Shown: positions 10,790 through 21,682 of the stretch, piece by piece | Layout: each line of letters begins with the position of its first letter | Numbering within the stretch: position 1 is the stretch's first letter | Assembly (NCBI GenBank): GCA_034440615.1 | Contig: JAOTOM010001574.1 | Coordinates: 1-64,000, forward strand | DNA from: Ashinkailepas kermadecensis | Taxonomy: Eukaryota; Arthropoda; Thecostraca; Neolepadidae | Reading direction: 5' to 3' | Length of the DNA stretch: 64,000 nt | The notes under the pieces: generated by a model | Databases searched by the model: none | Told to the model about the DNA's origin: nothing | Seen by the model: the letters and a program-made list of their open reading frames with translations, nothing else | Program-made: the position numbers and the translations under genes

Positions 10790-11045
10790 TCAGGTTGATA
10801 TGATGAGCAAATTTGAGCAGCCTTTTCCTCAGCCTAACCTCAATATTGTTCAAGAAGATTATAAATAGAAGAGTATCTGGAACGGAGCCCTGTGGCACAC
10901 CAATCATAATTGTTCCATTCAGATTCATATCCATTGCATACTACCTTTTGTTTCCTTCCCCTTAGCAATGTTTCAATACAGTCAAGAACTTTTCCATATG
11001 CCCCGTGCTGCTGATGAATGAGGTAGGAGACTCTGTTTGGAAACC
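10790..11045 (-). pseudogene. LINE reverse transcriptase fragment, minus strand
   Basis: Read on the minus strand, the text runs LIHQQHGAYGKVLDCIETL, then RGRKQKVV, then GVPQGSVPDTLLFIIFLNN and LLKFAHHINLIT. This is the same RT region as in the plus-strand copies. The FADD block reads FAHH, so this fragment is inactive. It is a separate, 5'- and 3'-truncated copy in opposite orientation. Confidence 0.75.
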
Positions 11046-11669
11046 TGCATGTATAGTTCTATGGGATTGAAAAAAACGATGAAAACCATGATGACAAATA
11101 TTTTAACCACTAGGAACTGCATAATTAGATAAACACGGAGATTTTTTAATAGATTTGCAGGGACCGATCCGCTAGATGCCGATTGGCTATGTATTTTATG
11201 AAGTCATGTCTGCGTTCCGACTGTGACGGCTAGGCATAGCCGGAAATAACGAGTGGTTTAATAGGCACGAAACGCGGATATTTATGGCACTGCATTGAGA
11301 AAGACTATGTGAGATGATTGCCTGGGTGAATCCATTGGTGGATATATTGGACTGATAACTATGGTGGATTCCTGACCTCGAACCAACCGCAATGACACAT
11401 AACTGTAAACCGGAGGCGGAGGTATCGGGTTCTGCATGTCAATATCGCTGCCATCGAGGATCCACCATCGAGGATCGGCGGGGAAGGCAGAGGGATCACG
11501 ACGGAACGTTCTTATCACAACCAACCTGAATTGAAATCACAACTGGAACGAAGAGAGAAATAGTGTTTTGCACCAGTATATCACAATACGTCCATGTGAA
11601 ATCCAATCTAGCTCTTCTTGTGTGTGCTCTTCAAATCAAACCGAATGAAATTGGCCAAGACCGCCATAT

Positions 11670-12480
11670 GGAATGGGCAATTCCACGACAAATCAACAAA
11701 TGAAAGGGCCAAAATAACACTCAATATTATATATTTTGATGAAAATATTTGTGTGGGGTTATCTGATGCGCCGAATCCAGCTGTGCCATTTTTAGAAACA
11801 TCAGGTCAACGGTCAAGGAGTTATAGCCTCGGGAATTTTTTAGATGTCACCCAACAAGGGTGTCTTTTTATGGCTATGATTCAATGAAGAACAATCTGAA
11901 TTCTGCAAAAGTATATATCGATGAACTCACAATGACCCACTGTATCTTTTGGCTATTTCAAAATTATCGTTTACTGGATAGTTGAAATCGTGACATCGTG
12001 ACCTTAGGACAGGTGACCTATTAAAAAAAAGGGGACGAGTAATCTAGGGGTAAGTTGTCCGTCTCGCAATCGAAAGATTGTGGGTTCGAGTCTCATCTGT
12101 CGCTGCTCTTCGCCCGCGACCAATCGGCGTGAGAGATTGGCGACGTTACATGACTGAACGGTCGACGTGTCGTAAAACCAACAACCACCACCTTCCGGGA
12201 CAGTCACAATGCGATTTAAAGAAGTGCATAAATAAAGTTCGATAGAATCTTTCGAAGCAAAAAAGTAAAAAATAGGGTATTGCTCTTAAAACTCCACATA
12301 TCCGTTTAAAATTGGGCATGCATGATTGTTTTCGCGCTAGTTTATCGTGACCTATATGAATATGTATTTAGAACGGTATATTGCTGAAATACAATGCTTT
12401 TGGCGTTCGAGACACGTGATGGGATGATAATGTTAGTCATCTGATCTTGAATGTTGTGTTGCACAAGTGTTCTAACTCGT
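11670..12480 (+). repeat. Left inverted terminus of element A
   Basis: This is homologous in inverted orientation to 14790-15400. It is homologous in direct orientation to 15940-16500. Marker stretches are GTTATAGCCTCGGGAATTTT, TTGAAATCGTGACATCGTGA and GTTTATCGTGACCTA. The SINE at 12031 interrupts it between ATTAAAAAAAA and CCTTCCGGGACAGTC; the uninterrupted version is visible near 16158. Confidence 0.7.
12031..12190 (+). mobile_element. tRNA-derived SINE, family 1, copy 1
   Basis: The head reads GGGGACGAGTAATCTAGGGG with a pol III A-box-like stretch. The B box reads GTGGGTTCGAGTCTC. A body follows with CGCCCGCGACCAATCGGCGT and an end of CCAACAACCACCA. Two other copies lie at 18656 and 21512. 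The head resembles a tRNA with a TGGTCTAGGGGTA D-arm (tRNA-Pro-like). I found no clear target duplication for this copy. Confidence 0.8.
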
Positions 12481-12689
12481 GAGGTCAAGGGTCAAACAAA
12501 ATGGCACAAATGTCTCCAAATTGTGGTAGTAGATGATTTCTGAGTTATACCTTACCATGAATTACAAGGAGAGAGAAGCATCCACAATATAGCAATCACA
12601 TTCCGATAACCGAGAAACCATTTGCACAACCATTTATTACATCGCGAAAATAAAAATATACGAACGTAGTGAAATATCAGGGAGGGCAC

Positions 12690-14490
12690 AAACAAGGGGT
12701 GGCACCGTGTTTGGGTGCCCAGTGCTCACTGCTCACTCTCGCTGAACATGCTGCCTGTGAAGCGAGGAAATTTCTGATGGTGTCGGACGCAGTCAAGGTG
12801 AAAGCATAGCTATTTTATGAGTCTAATCAGAGCAGCCGAATGAGTCACGGTGCGACAAGTTGTTGGAACCAAAAGTAGAGTTCAGAAAAGGTTTGCTTTA
12901 TAAAATGTGTGAGATATATGATATATATAAGCAAAACTCTGAAAACCCTCGCACCGGCTTCTTAACCTTTGATGCCCTTCATCCGAAGCATTGCGTCTTG
13001 GCAGGCAGCAGTGGGACGCACTCGGTGTGCATGTGCACTTATCATCAAAACCCAAAACTGTTCATATCCGCTCTCTGCGTTCCCGGTCTCAAATACCGTA
13101 ACTTCCTCGATCACGCTGTATATCGCATGTGTGTGTATGTGACACATTGAAAACCGCGATTGCATGATGCACAACTGAGGACTGCCCTGGTGAAGACGGG
13201 GTAATGAACTTTCTAAGGACTCGCGGAAAAATCAGGAGAAGAGAGTGAAGGTGATTTAGCCCCAGATGATGACTTGAATAATTATATTAGGTACAAACAG
13301 TGGATGAGCACGCATCGCTGTACACTCGCAGAAATAAAGATGATTATAAAAAGTAACCAAATGCTCATATTATTAAGTAAAATAGGATCAAAAATCGGTC
13401 TAATATATTTCGGGCGTGACCCTTCTTCGGAGACCGAAGAACCCCTTCTTCGGACCCTTCTACCCTTCTTCTACCCTTCTTCTAAGAAAGTTCTTCTACC
13501 CTTCTTCTACCCTTCTTCGGACCCTTCTTCTTCGAAGAAGGGTCACGCCCGAAATATATTAGACCGATTTTTGATCCTATTTTACTTAATAATATGAGCA
13601 TTTGGTTACTTTTTATAATCATCTTCAATTCAACTATGCTCAACACAGCTCTCCGCAACATTATCAACCTCGCAGAAATAGTTCAGGTGAAAGAGGGAAG
13701 CATGCGATATTTCAGCCCGCAAACCGTGAAGCTGATCAAACACCACTTTGTGGCTGACAAACAAGGCCAGCACTTCACCTACGCAAAGGCTATTGCCAAG
13801 GAGGGTGAAGTGATTGCCTAGTACGATTTCGCCGACAATTATTAATTTGTGGTGCAGGATGTACCTCACGGCTTCCACTGGGATTCGTCCCTGTGTACGG
13901 GGTTTGTAGTGTACTGGCGTGAGGACGAGGTACTGTGCCATCAGAGCTACTGCTGTATCTCTGACGACACAAAGCACAACACTGACATGATGCATGCGTT
14001 CCTGCAACGGCTTATCCCAGAAATTCGGACCGCAGTACCTGACCTCCAAAAACATGTATTTCACAGACGGCAGTATAAGAATAAACATGACTTCGCTAAT
14101 GTATGTCACCATCAGGCAGATTTTGGGGTACCCTGTGACAGGATTTTTTTGTCACATATCATGGCATGGACGCTTGCGACGGCATCAGGGGCACAGCCAA
14201 AGCGTGCCGCGACTCAAGAGAGCCTCAAGCGCTCGCTTAACAACCAGATACTGACGGCGGAGGACATGTTTGAGTATGTGTCGCACAAGCTAGCCAGCTG
14301 CATCAAATTCATATTTGTATCAAAGCAGGAGGCAATGGACGTCACGACCCACCTCACCGAGCGCTTCCCGAAAGCCATCACGGTGAAAGGAACACATGGG
14401 TACCACAAGTTCGCACCATTGACCCACAGCACCGTAATAGTTTATGAAGTGCCTACCGATGCGGGGCGTGTATTAATGGAAGTTGGGTGA
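12690..14490 (+). pseudogene. Transposon protein with SDG...QYKN motif, copy A, decayed
   Basis: The N-terminal part is recognisable by comparison with copy B (LGAQCSLLTLAEHAACEA near 12720). It is followed by KMCEIYDIYKQNSEN, PKHCVLAGSSGTHSVC, SMRYFSPQTVKLIKHHFVAD, REDEVLCHQSYCCISDD, HNTDMMHAFLQRLIPEIRT, YKNKHDFANVCHHQADFG, QESLKRSLNNQIL and HGYHKFAPLTHSTV. The key block reads YFTDGS and then loses ten bases at 14073/14074 relative to copy B. It continues in another frame. Several stops (for example 12810 and 13821) and a 344-bp insertion also break it. Repetitive hypothetical proteins with this motif set are, from memory, common in invertebrate genomes; I did not confirm this by search. Confidence 0.65.
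13337..13680. mobile_element. Hairpin (foldback) insertion with 12-bp target duplication
   Basis: CTCGCAGAAATA stands at 13325-13336 and again at 13669-13680. The uninterrupted site survives in copy B, where the text runs straight through near 18170. Inside, 13337-13425 and about 13537-13625 are a near-perfect inverted repeat of roughly 88 bp. The loop consists of degenerate ACCCTTCTTC units. About 45 bp of non-palindromic sequence follow the right arm. Confidence 0.75.
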
Positions 14491-14789
14491 AGTGAGACGT
14501 GTTGGTGTGCGCGCTGATAAAGATTGTGTTGATTAATATTATCGCAGTGACAGATCGTCAGTCTGAACTGGGATTCTGACAAGGTATGGGATGATCTGCA
14601 CATCTGTAGATCGTTGCATTCCATTGCATTATGACGCTGTACTGTAACAAATCATGGTATTGCATTGCATTGTGTAATTCTGTTACTTTATTTTATTACA
14701 CCGATGTAGACGGCTCATGATCCAATGCGATTCAGTTTAGGCTCAGCATGTGTCAATGGATGCGTCCGCGCCAAATTTGTTCTCAAGCA

Positions 14790-15400
14790 GTTCAAGATGA
14801 ATGGGATTACTCATCGTGATAGATCACTTGCACGTGATGGGATACGTGCCACGAACATCAAAAGGCTTGTATTTCAGTAATATACTGTTCTAAACCAATA
14901 ATAAAACATGCCACGATAAACTAGCGCAGAAACAACCCTGCATGCCTAAATTTGAACGGATATTATATTTTTAGGGGCAAAACCCAATTTTTTTTGCTTC
15001 GAAAAATAATATATCGGACTACATTTCTGCGCTTTTTCAAATCACATTGTGACTATCCCGATAGTTAAAGTAGGTCACGTTACGTTAGGTCACGATATCA
15101 CGATTTCAAATGTCTCATAAACGCAAATTCCGAAAGAGTCAAACAGATGCAGTGGATTATTGTGAGTTCAACGATATATACTTTTGCACAATTCGGTTTG
15201 TTCTTCATTGTACTGAGGACCTCAAAAGACACCCTTGTTTGGTGACATCTCAGAAATTCCCAAGGCTATAACTCCTTGACAGTTGACCTGTTAAGGAATT
15301 ACAGCTGGATTCGACGCATCAGATAACCCTATACAAATATTTTCTTCCAAATATATAATATTGGGTGTTGTCGAGTTGTTGTGGAATAAAGAGAAAAGGC
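14790..15400 (-). repeat. Right inverted terminus of element A
   Basis: This is the inverted counterpart of 11670-12480. Shared stretches include TTATCGTGGCATGTTTTATT (inverted, near 14910), CACGATATCACGATTTCAAA near 15100 and CTATAACTCCTTGACAGTTG near 15266. It ends at TTGTTGTGGAAT near 15390. The solo copy at 53256-53500 has the same orientation. Confidence 0.7.
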
Positions 15401-15939
15401 CTAAAGAGAAAATGCAGACAATCTGATGTCCACTACATATGGCTGCAGATCCGGGGTGGGTTGTAATGGTTCAGACCCCCTGGTTGGTGACTGCTAATGC
15501 TAATTTCTCATTTACACTTATCAATCTGAAAATTGTCTGACCAGAACACCTTTAGTACTTATGCACTGTATGAGAGAGCACTTATGATTGAAAGTGTGAG
15601 CACGAGACTTGTGCAATATCAACAGCAATGACACAACAAATCGTACAAACATATTTCACTACTATTGCAAGCCATTCCCACTTGCAACACCAAAACCAGT
15701 GCTGTTCAGAAAGAGCGGGCAATGTTATGAGAAACTAGTCTCATTCACCTATAATGGATGGTAGGTTTCAGTAGTTTTTTGTACAAGGATGGACATGGTA
15801 AGATTTACAGATATGTGATAATTAACTTGGTCCACTGCGCTATTCCATTTCATTCCTGGGGAACCCATGCATCGCATGTACGTTGCGCAAGATTCATTGC
15901 AGCCCAAAACACCCATCTTCGAGTGTGCACTAATGTCAA
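15401..15939. other. Spacer between transposon copies; no gene supported
   Basis: Short open frames occur on both strands (for example near 15758) but none has a recognisable motif or splice context. It lies between the right terminus of copy A and extra terminus copies. It may be a remnant of the same element that I cannot align by eye. Confidence 0.3.
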
Positions 15940-16500
15940 TGTTTCCCATATTTCTCCCGAGCTATATCCTCTGGCATTTCTGAGATTCCACCTAACAATG
16001 GTGTATTTTGAGGTCCTTAACATAATGAAGAACGAACCGAGTTATGCAAAAGCATACATCGGTGAACTCACAACATTCCACTGCATACTTTGGTTTTTGC
16101 TGAATTTTCGCTTACGGGTTCTTTGAAATCGTGACATCGTGACTTAAATGACCTAATTTAACCTTCGGGACAGTCACACTGCGATTTAAAAAAGTGCAGA
16201 AATAAAGTTCGATCTTTTATATTTCGGAGTAAAACATAAAAATAGTGTTTTGTCTCTAATATTCTACATATCCGTTCTAAATTAGACATGCATGGTTGTT
16301 TTTGTGCTAGTTTATCGTGGCCTGTTATGATGTGTTTAGAACGGCATGTTACTGAAATGCAAGCCTTTTGACGTTCGAGGCACGTGAGGGAATGAGAATG
16401 TTAGTCATCTGATAGAGTGTTATGTTGCACAAGTGTTCTAACTCGTTGTGAGGTCAAGGGCTAAACAGAAATGTCAGAAATGCCTACGAATTGTAGTAGG
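15940..16500 (+). repeat. Extra terminus copy of the A/B element
   Basis: The sequence parallels 11830-12490 in direct orientation: TTGAAATCGTGACATCGTGA near 16123, CCTTCGGGACAGTCACACTG near 16162, ACATATCCGTTCTAAATTAG near 16267 and CACGTGAGGGAATGAGAATG near 16381. It lacks the SINE present in the copy at 12031 and so shows the pre-insertion state. Confidence 0.7.
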
Positions 16501-16850
16501 TGGCCCATTCCACGACAAATTGACAAGTGAAGGGGCCAAAATAATAGCCTACACTTCATCTTCCAAGGAAAATACTCATATAGAGTAATTTTGTCACTAT
16601 ATTCCAGCTGCTATGTAATTTTGAGAAAGATCCGAGCAACGGTTAAGGAGTTATAGCCTCGGACATATTTGAGTGGTCACCGAATTCTTTGGAGGCCTGG
16701 AACTCAATGAAGAGTAGCACGAATTGCACAAAGCTACATATCGCTGAACTCGTCATGATCCATTGCATCTGGTGTCAGTTTCGAAATTTCTGTTCACGCG
16801 TTTTTTTTTAACCGTGAACTTGTGACCTAAGATAACGTGATCAGAAACAT
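16501..16850 (+). repeat. Second adjacent terminus copy of the A/B element
   Basis: Immediately after the previous copy the terminal motif restarts with GGCCCATTCCACGACAAATT. It continues through GGAGTTATAGCCTCGGACAT and AACTCAATGAAGAGTAGC to CGTGAACTTGTGACCTAAG. It is more diverged in the middle than the 15940 copy. It borders the 3' side of the minus-strand copy B. Confidence 0.6.
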
Positions 16851-17385
16851 CAATTTTTCACCGGATACAATATATTTCTGTACCAATGCCAGCATATCAA
16901 AAATGTACGATCATATTTCACCCACAACACTGAATGGATTATAACTCCGCCGACCACTGTAATATCAACTTTCTGATGATTCAAACCCCACATTCTCGAA
17001 CCGAAAAGATGAACGTCATTGACTGAGTAAGTGTAGTCATCGTGAACTGTTTGAGAACAAATTTGGTGCGGACGCATTCATTGAGACATGTTGAGTTTGA
17101 AATGAATCGAATTGGAACGTGACCTGTCTATCATTGTAATAAAATTGAAGTAGCATAATTACACAATGCGATGCAATACAATTAGGTGTTGCAGTACAGT
17201 ATTATAATGTAATGCAATGTGATGATCTACAGATCTGCAGATCATCCCACACCTTGTCAGAATCCCAATGCAGACTGATGATCTGTCACTGCGATAATAA
17301 CAATACAAAATATGTATCAGAGCGCACATTAACTCGTCTCATTTCACCCAGCTACCATTAACACACGCGCCGCATCGGCAGACAG

Positions 17386-19025
17386 TTAATGAACTATTTC
17401 GGTTCTGTGGGTCACTGGTTCGAACTTGTGGTACCCCTGTGTTCCCTTCACCGTGACTGCTTTCGAGAAGCGCTCGATGAGGTGGGTCGTGGCGTTCATT
17501 GCCTCCTGCTTTGATACAACTATGAACTTGATGCCGTTGACAAGCTTGTGCAACAGATATTCAAACATGTCCTCCTTCGTCAGTACCTGGTTGCTAAGCG
17601 GGCGCTTGAGGCTCTCTTGAGCGGCGACACGCTTGGCTGTGTCCCCGATACCGTCGTAAACGCTCTTGCCATGAGATGCGACAACAAAATGCCACTCACA
17701 GGGTACCCCAAAATCTGTCTGACGGTAACACATATTGATGCAGTTATGCTGATTCGTATACTGTGCAGCACTGCCGTATCTGAAATAAATATCCTGGGAG
17801 ATCAGGTACTGCGGTACGAATTTCTGGGATAAGCCATTGTAGGAACGCATGCACCATGTCGGTGTTGTGCTTTGTGCTGTCAGAGATACAGCAGTAGCTC
17901 TGATGCCACAGTACCTCGTCCTCACGCCCGCACACTACAAACTGGTGCCCCGTACACAGGGACGAATCCCAGAAGAAGCCTTGAGCTACATCCTGCACCA
18001 CAAATGAATAATTTTCAGCGAAATCCAACTGGACAATCGCTTCGCCCTCCTTACCAGTAGCCTTTGCGTAGGTGAAGTACTGACCTTGTTTGTTAGCCAC
18101 AAAGTGGTGTCTGGTTAGCTTAAGGCTTGCTGGCTCAAATATCTCATGCTTTCCTCTTTGGTCTACACTATTTCTACGAGTGTACATTGATGCATGCTCA
18201 TCCACTGTCTGTACCTAATCTCATTATCCATGTCATCATTTGGGGCTGAATCACTTTCACTCTCTTCTCCTGATTTGTCCGTGAGGATAATCCTTCGAAA
18301 GTTCATCACCCCGTCTTCACCAGGGCAGTCCTCACAGTTGTGCATCATATAATCACGGTTTTCCTTGCCACATACAGCGTGATTGAGGAGGTCACGGCCT
18401 TTGAGACCGGGAAGGCCGAAAGCGGATATGAACAGTTTCGGGTTTTGCTGATAAGTGCACACCCACACCGAGTGCGTCCCACTGCTGCCTGCAAAAACGC
18501 AATGCTTCGGACGAAGGGCGACAATGGTTAAGAAGCCGATGCGAGGGTTTTCAGGGTTATCATTGCATAGGTCATATATCTCGCACAAGTTTCCCAAAAC
18601 AAGCCTTTTCGGAACTCTACTTTTTGTTCAATCAGCCTGTCACACCGTGACACAGAGGGGACGAGTGGTCTTGGGGTAAGATGCTCGTCTCACAATCGAA
18701 AGGCTGTGGGTTCGAGTCTCACCTGTCGCTACTCTTCGCCCGCGACCAATCGGCGTGAGAGATTGGCGACGCTACATGACTCAACGGTCGACGTGTCGTA
18801 AAATCAATAACCAACCAACAACACCGTGACACAGTCGGTCTTGCCGAGACACATGCGGCTGATCTGGTCAGACTCATAAAATAGCTTTGCTTTCACCTTG
18901 TCTGCGTCCGACACCCTCAGAAATTTCCTTGCTTCACAGGCAGCACGGTCAGCCAGAGTGAGCAGTGAGAACTGGGCACCCAAACACGGCGCCACCTGAT
19001 GTTTGTACCCTTCCTGATATTTCAC
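17386..19025 (-). pseudogene. Transposon protein with SDG...QYKN motif, copy B, decayed
   Basis: Read from 19025 downward: KYQEGYKHQVAPCLGAQFSL, AACEARKFLRVSDADKVKAK, then (after the SINE) EIYDLCNDNPENPRIGFLTI, HCVFAGSSGTHSVWVCTY, YMMHNCEDCPGEDG (a C-x2-C-type pair), LKLTRHHFVANKQGQYFTY, VQLDFAENYSFVVQDVAQGF, YFRYGSAAQYTNQHNCINMC, FGVPCEWHFVVASHGKSVYD, QESLKRPLSNQVLTKEDMFE and HGYHKF-like text. This copy keeps the ten bases deleted in A. The conserved aspartate of the SDG block reads RYG here. Frameshifts near 17900 and 18165 separate three open segments. The function is probably transposition-related, by inference from the inverted termini. Confidence 0.65.
18656..18820 (+). mobile_element. 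tRNA-derived SINE, family 1, copy 2, with 14-bp target duplication
   Basis: ACACCGTGACACAG stands at 18642-18655 and 18821-18834, exactly flanking the SINE. The head reads GGGGACGAGTGGTCTTGGGG, the B box GTGGGTTCGAGTCTCACC, and the body has CGCCCGCGACCAATCGGCGT. It interrupts the coding region of transposon copy B, so it is younger than that transposon. Confidence 0.9.
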
Positions 19026-19670
19026 TACATTCGCAGATATTTTAACTTTCGAGATGCAATAAATGGTTGAGCGAAAGGTTTCTCGGTGATCATAATGTGG
19101 TTGCTGTGTTGTGTATGTTTCTCTCTCCTTGTAAGTGATCGCAAGGTAGGACTTATAAATCGTCTACTACCACAATTTGTATATTTCCACGTCTACTACC
19201 ACAATAGCACAGATAAACACCGGCTTGTCAGGCCACATAATTTGAGTAAGTGTCAATCCTAATGAGTAGCACAGCAGTCAACACGTTCATTCAATGCAAC
19301 ACTCATCTTTGCACTGATGCATTCGTTCATTGCAGGATATGTCAGCGATGTGTACCTTCCGAGCGTTTCGATAACGACAATCTTCTGTAGGATAAGTCAT
19401 TCTTCATGAGCATGTGGAGCAATATGCAAGTGCTGTAGAACTCTCTACTGGATACATGTTGTAGCCAACACATTGCATGTGGCTGGCGCATATTTTCTCA
19501 ATGAGGTCAGGAGTCATTGCACTTTTGCATTCTATGTTGCATTAATCACTCGTGTGCCAGGTTTCTGAAACGTTTTGTCAGAGTGGAAAATAATAAATAG
19601 CAACGTATATTCCTTGTTTTATAAATCCACTTCCCCTCTGTCAACCAATTATGTGTAGTCACGCGCCTAT

Positions 19671-19830
19671 CAGCCAGGCATCATGCAGAACCCCAGCCAC
19701 TCGAAGCTTCAGTCATCAGCATATCAGCCAGGCATCATGCAGACCCCCAGCCACTCGAAGCTTCAGTCATCAGCATATCAGCCAGGCATCATGCAGACCC
19801 TCAGCCACTCGAAGTTTCAATCACCAACTG
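19671..19830 (+). repeat. Tandem repeat, 54-bp unit, about 3 copies
   Basis: CAGCCAGGCATCATGCAG recurs at 19671, 19725 and 19779, giving a 54-bp period. The unit length is divisible by three, so open frames pass through it. I see no reason to call them genes. Confidence 0.9.
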
Positions 19831-19944
19831 GATCGTGCAGTGGCACCTCGCCCACATGTGACAAGCAGGCCTGGACACCCGTGCACATGTGCACATGCAC
19901 ATGCACATACGGTGCGCATTGTCGGGACACTTGATGTTCGGCGT

Positions 19945-20215
19945 AAGGGAGTCGGTACCGGCCACCGCGCGGGTGAGGGAGTCGGTACCGGCCACCGCGC
20001 GGGTGAGGGAGTCGGTACCGGCCACCGCACGGGTGAGGGAGTCGGTACCGGCCACCGCACGGGTGAGGGAGTCGGTACCGGCCACCGCGCGGGTGAGGGA
20101 GTCGGTACCGGCCACCGCACGGGTGAGGGAGTCGGTACCGGCCTCCGCACGGGTGAGGGAGTCGGTACCGGCCTCCGCACGGGTGAGGGAGTCGGTAACG
20201 GCCACCGCGCGGGTG
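19945..20215 (+). repeat. Tandem repeat, 30-bp unit, about 9 copies
   Basis: The unit contains GTGAGGGAGTCGGTACCGGC and recurs every 30 bp with few substitutions (CGC/CAC and GCC/GCCT variants). The period is a multiple of three, so long open frames exist on both strands in several phases. They have the composition of the repeat rather than of a protein. Confidence 0.95.
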
Positions 20216-21498
20216 AAACCGCGTCTCCAGTCGGCTTCTGCGGAGGCCCCTTCTGGCCGGCGGCGACGTGGTGATGTTGTGGCGCCGCTCATTGGCTGCC
20301 TTTCGCTCTGGTCGTCTGGTCGTCACCTAAGGGGTACGGGTGGCCGGCGGTCGGTGTTGGCTGGTGGACGGCACACACCGGCACACCGCTGCCGGACAGA
20401 GGCCGCGCCGCACACGTCGGACGCCAGCCCACCGCGTGGTCTCCGCTGCTGCTCGACCGGCGTCCGCTACAGGTGAGAGTGGTGTGCAGACGCAGCCGTG
20501 CTCGTGACGACCTCAGTGCCGGTGGCGGCCGGTCGCCGGTCGGCCAGCTGGCCAGGGCGCAGCAAGCGTTGTGACTTCGCGGATGGCACGTGGCATGACC
20601 CCCCGGTCCCGCACTGAGATGGGGAAGAGCGATTTAGCTCCAGAGCACCACTTATGTACAACTCGTTGCCACCCGAGCTGATGCGGCTTCCCGTGCCGAT
20701 CTTCGGTCGCCACCTACGGCGGCACCTGTTTAACGTGCCGTCCGTGTGCCGGACCGATTTGCTGCTCGCCCTGCTGTATTTTATTTTATTTATTTATATT
20801 TTATTATGACATGCATGACCACCGGTTTAACTGTTGCGTAATTTTGACCTTTTGTGCTGTGCTGTTTTATCTAATTAACGCGAGGTTGTAATAGCCACAA
20901 GTCCATTGTGGATTACCTCAATAAACGTCTGACGAATGATCGCAGACGTCGCGTGGTCGGCAATGATTCGTGCAGTCCACGATTTCGTGTAGTCGTGCAG
21001 TCAATGATCTCGTGTATTCCTCGCTGTAATCTGCTGATTAGACCGAAGGATGGTCGGTGCAGTTGGTGCACACAGCGCGCGGAACTGCCGGCAAGACGAG
21101 CACGCCGACACGAAGTGCCAAACGGAAGTCGATCTGATATACCGTTGAGAAAGAGGAGCCCCATTGGTCCACGTTCCCTGCTGCGGCTGCTTTTCTAGGG
21201 AAGGGATTATTAATAAAAACCGAGTCAGGGATGCAAGAGTGTCTTCCCAATTCAGTCAATTCTGGGAAGGGAAGTGACTTGCTAGGCGGGAAGATATACC
21301 AATAGTAGGTGGGGACTATTTGCCAAATCCCTCACGCAATACAGCGATGAACATAGGCTGTGATTTAACGCTTCCACGTCACCATTCATTAGCACGACCA
21401 ATTGATGCCCATTTATACATCTTGCGCATTAACGCATATGGGTGTTACTAGAAAGTTGCCGTTGATACGTGCATGTTACGGAATGGTTGGGGCACTGA
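20216..21498. other. No gene supported; CpG-rich then mixed unique sequence
   Basis: The stretch 20216-20760 is CpG-rich and carries short overlapping frames on both strands. The stretch 20760-21498 is of ordinary composition. I could not find a promoter, an exon series or an RNA gene. A CpG-rich block could mark a promoter of a gene outside my recognition, but nothing in the sequence shows that. Confidence 0.3.
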
Positions 21499-21511
21499 CA
21501 TATGCATGTTA

Positions 21512-21670
21512 GGGGACGAGTGGTCTAGGGGTAAGATGCTCGTCCCACAATCGAAAGATTGTGGGTTCGAGTCTCACCTGTCGCTACTCTTCGCCCGCGA
21601 CCAATCGGCGTGAGATTGGCGACGCTATATGGCTCAATGGTCGACGTGTCGTAAAACCAATAGCCAGCCA
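21512..21670 (+). mobile_element. tRNA-derived SINE, family 1, copy 3, with 12-bp target duplication
   Basis: ATATGCATGTTA stands at 21500-21511 and 21671-21682. The SINE between them has the same head (GGGGACGAGTGGTCTAGGGG), B box and GCGACCAATCGGCGT body as copies 1 and 2. It ends CCAATAGCCAGCCA. It lacks two bases in GTGAGAGATTGG compared with copy 2. Confidence 0.9.
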
Positions 21671-21682
21671 ATATGCATGTTA

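Larger units (their letters stand above)
11670..15400 (+). mobile_element. DNA transposon copy A with long inverted termini
   Basis: The left region 11670-12480 and the right region 14790-15400 are inverted copies of each other. For example, the stretch around TCTGATGCGCCGAATCCAGC near 11761 reappears inverted near 15302. The outer ends read ATTCCACGACAAAT and, inverted, ATTCCACAACAACT. Between them lies a decayed coding region (12690-14490). A SINE (12031-12190) and a hairpin insertion (13337-13680) are nested inside. A second copy (B) lies inverted at 16850-19220, and solo termini lie at 15940-16850 and 53256-53500. I could not assign the superfamily. Confidence 0.65.
16851..19220 (-). mobile_element. 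DNA transposon copy B, minus strand
   Basis: On the minus strand this region parallels copy A from its 5' leader (GAGAGAAACATACACAACAC inverted near 19110) through the coding region to the 3' sequence (GCGTCCGCACCAAATTTGTT inverted near 17070). A family-1 SINE with a 14-bp target duplication is inserted at 18656-18820. A and B therefore form a large inverted pair about 3 kb apart. Confidence 0.65.

Noticed and set aside
12031..12105. tRNA-Pro-like gene
   Set aside because: It is the head of a SINE found three times, with target duplications at two of the sites.
19651..20476. Several ORFs of 160-207 codons over the 54-bp and 30-bp arrays
   Set aside because: Open frames exist on both strands in several phases because the periods are multiples of three; there is no sign of coding outside the repeats.
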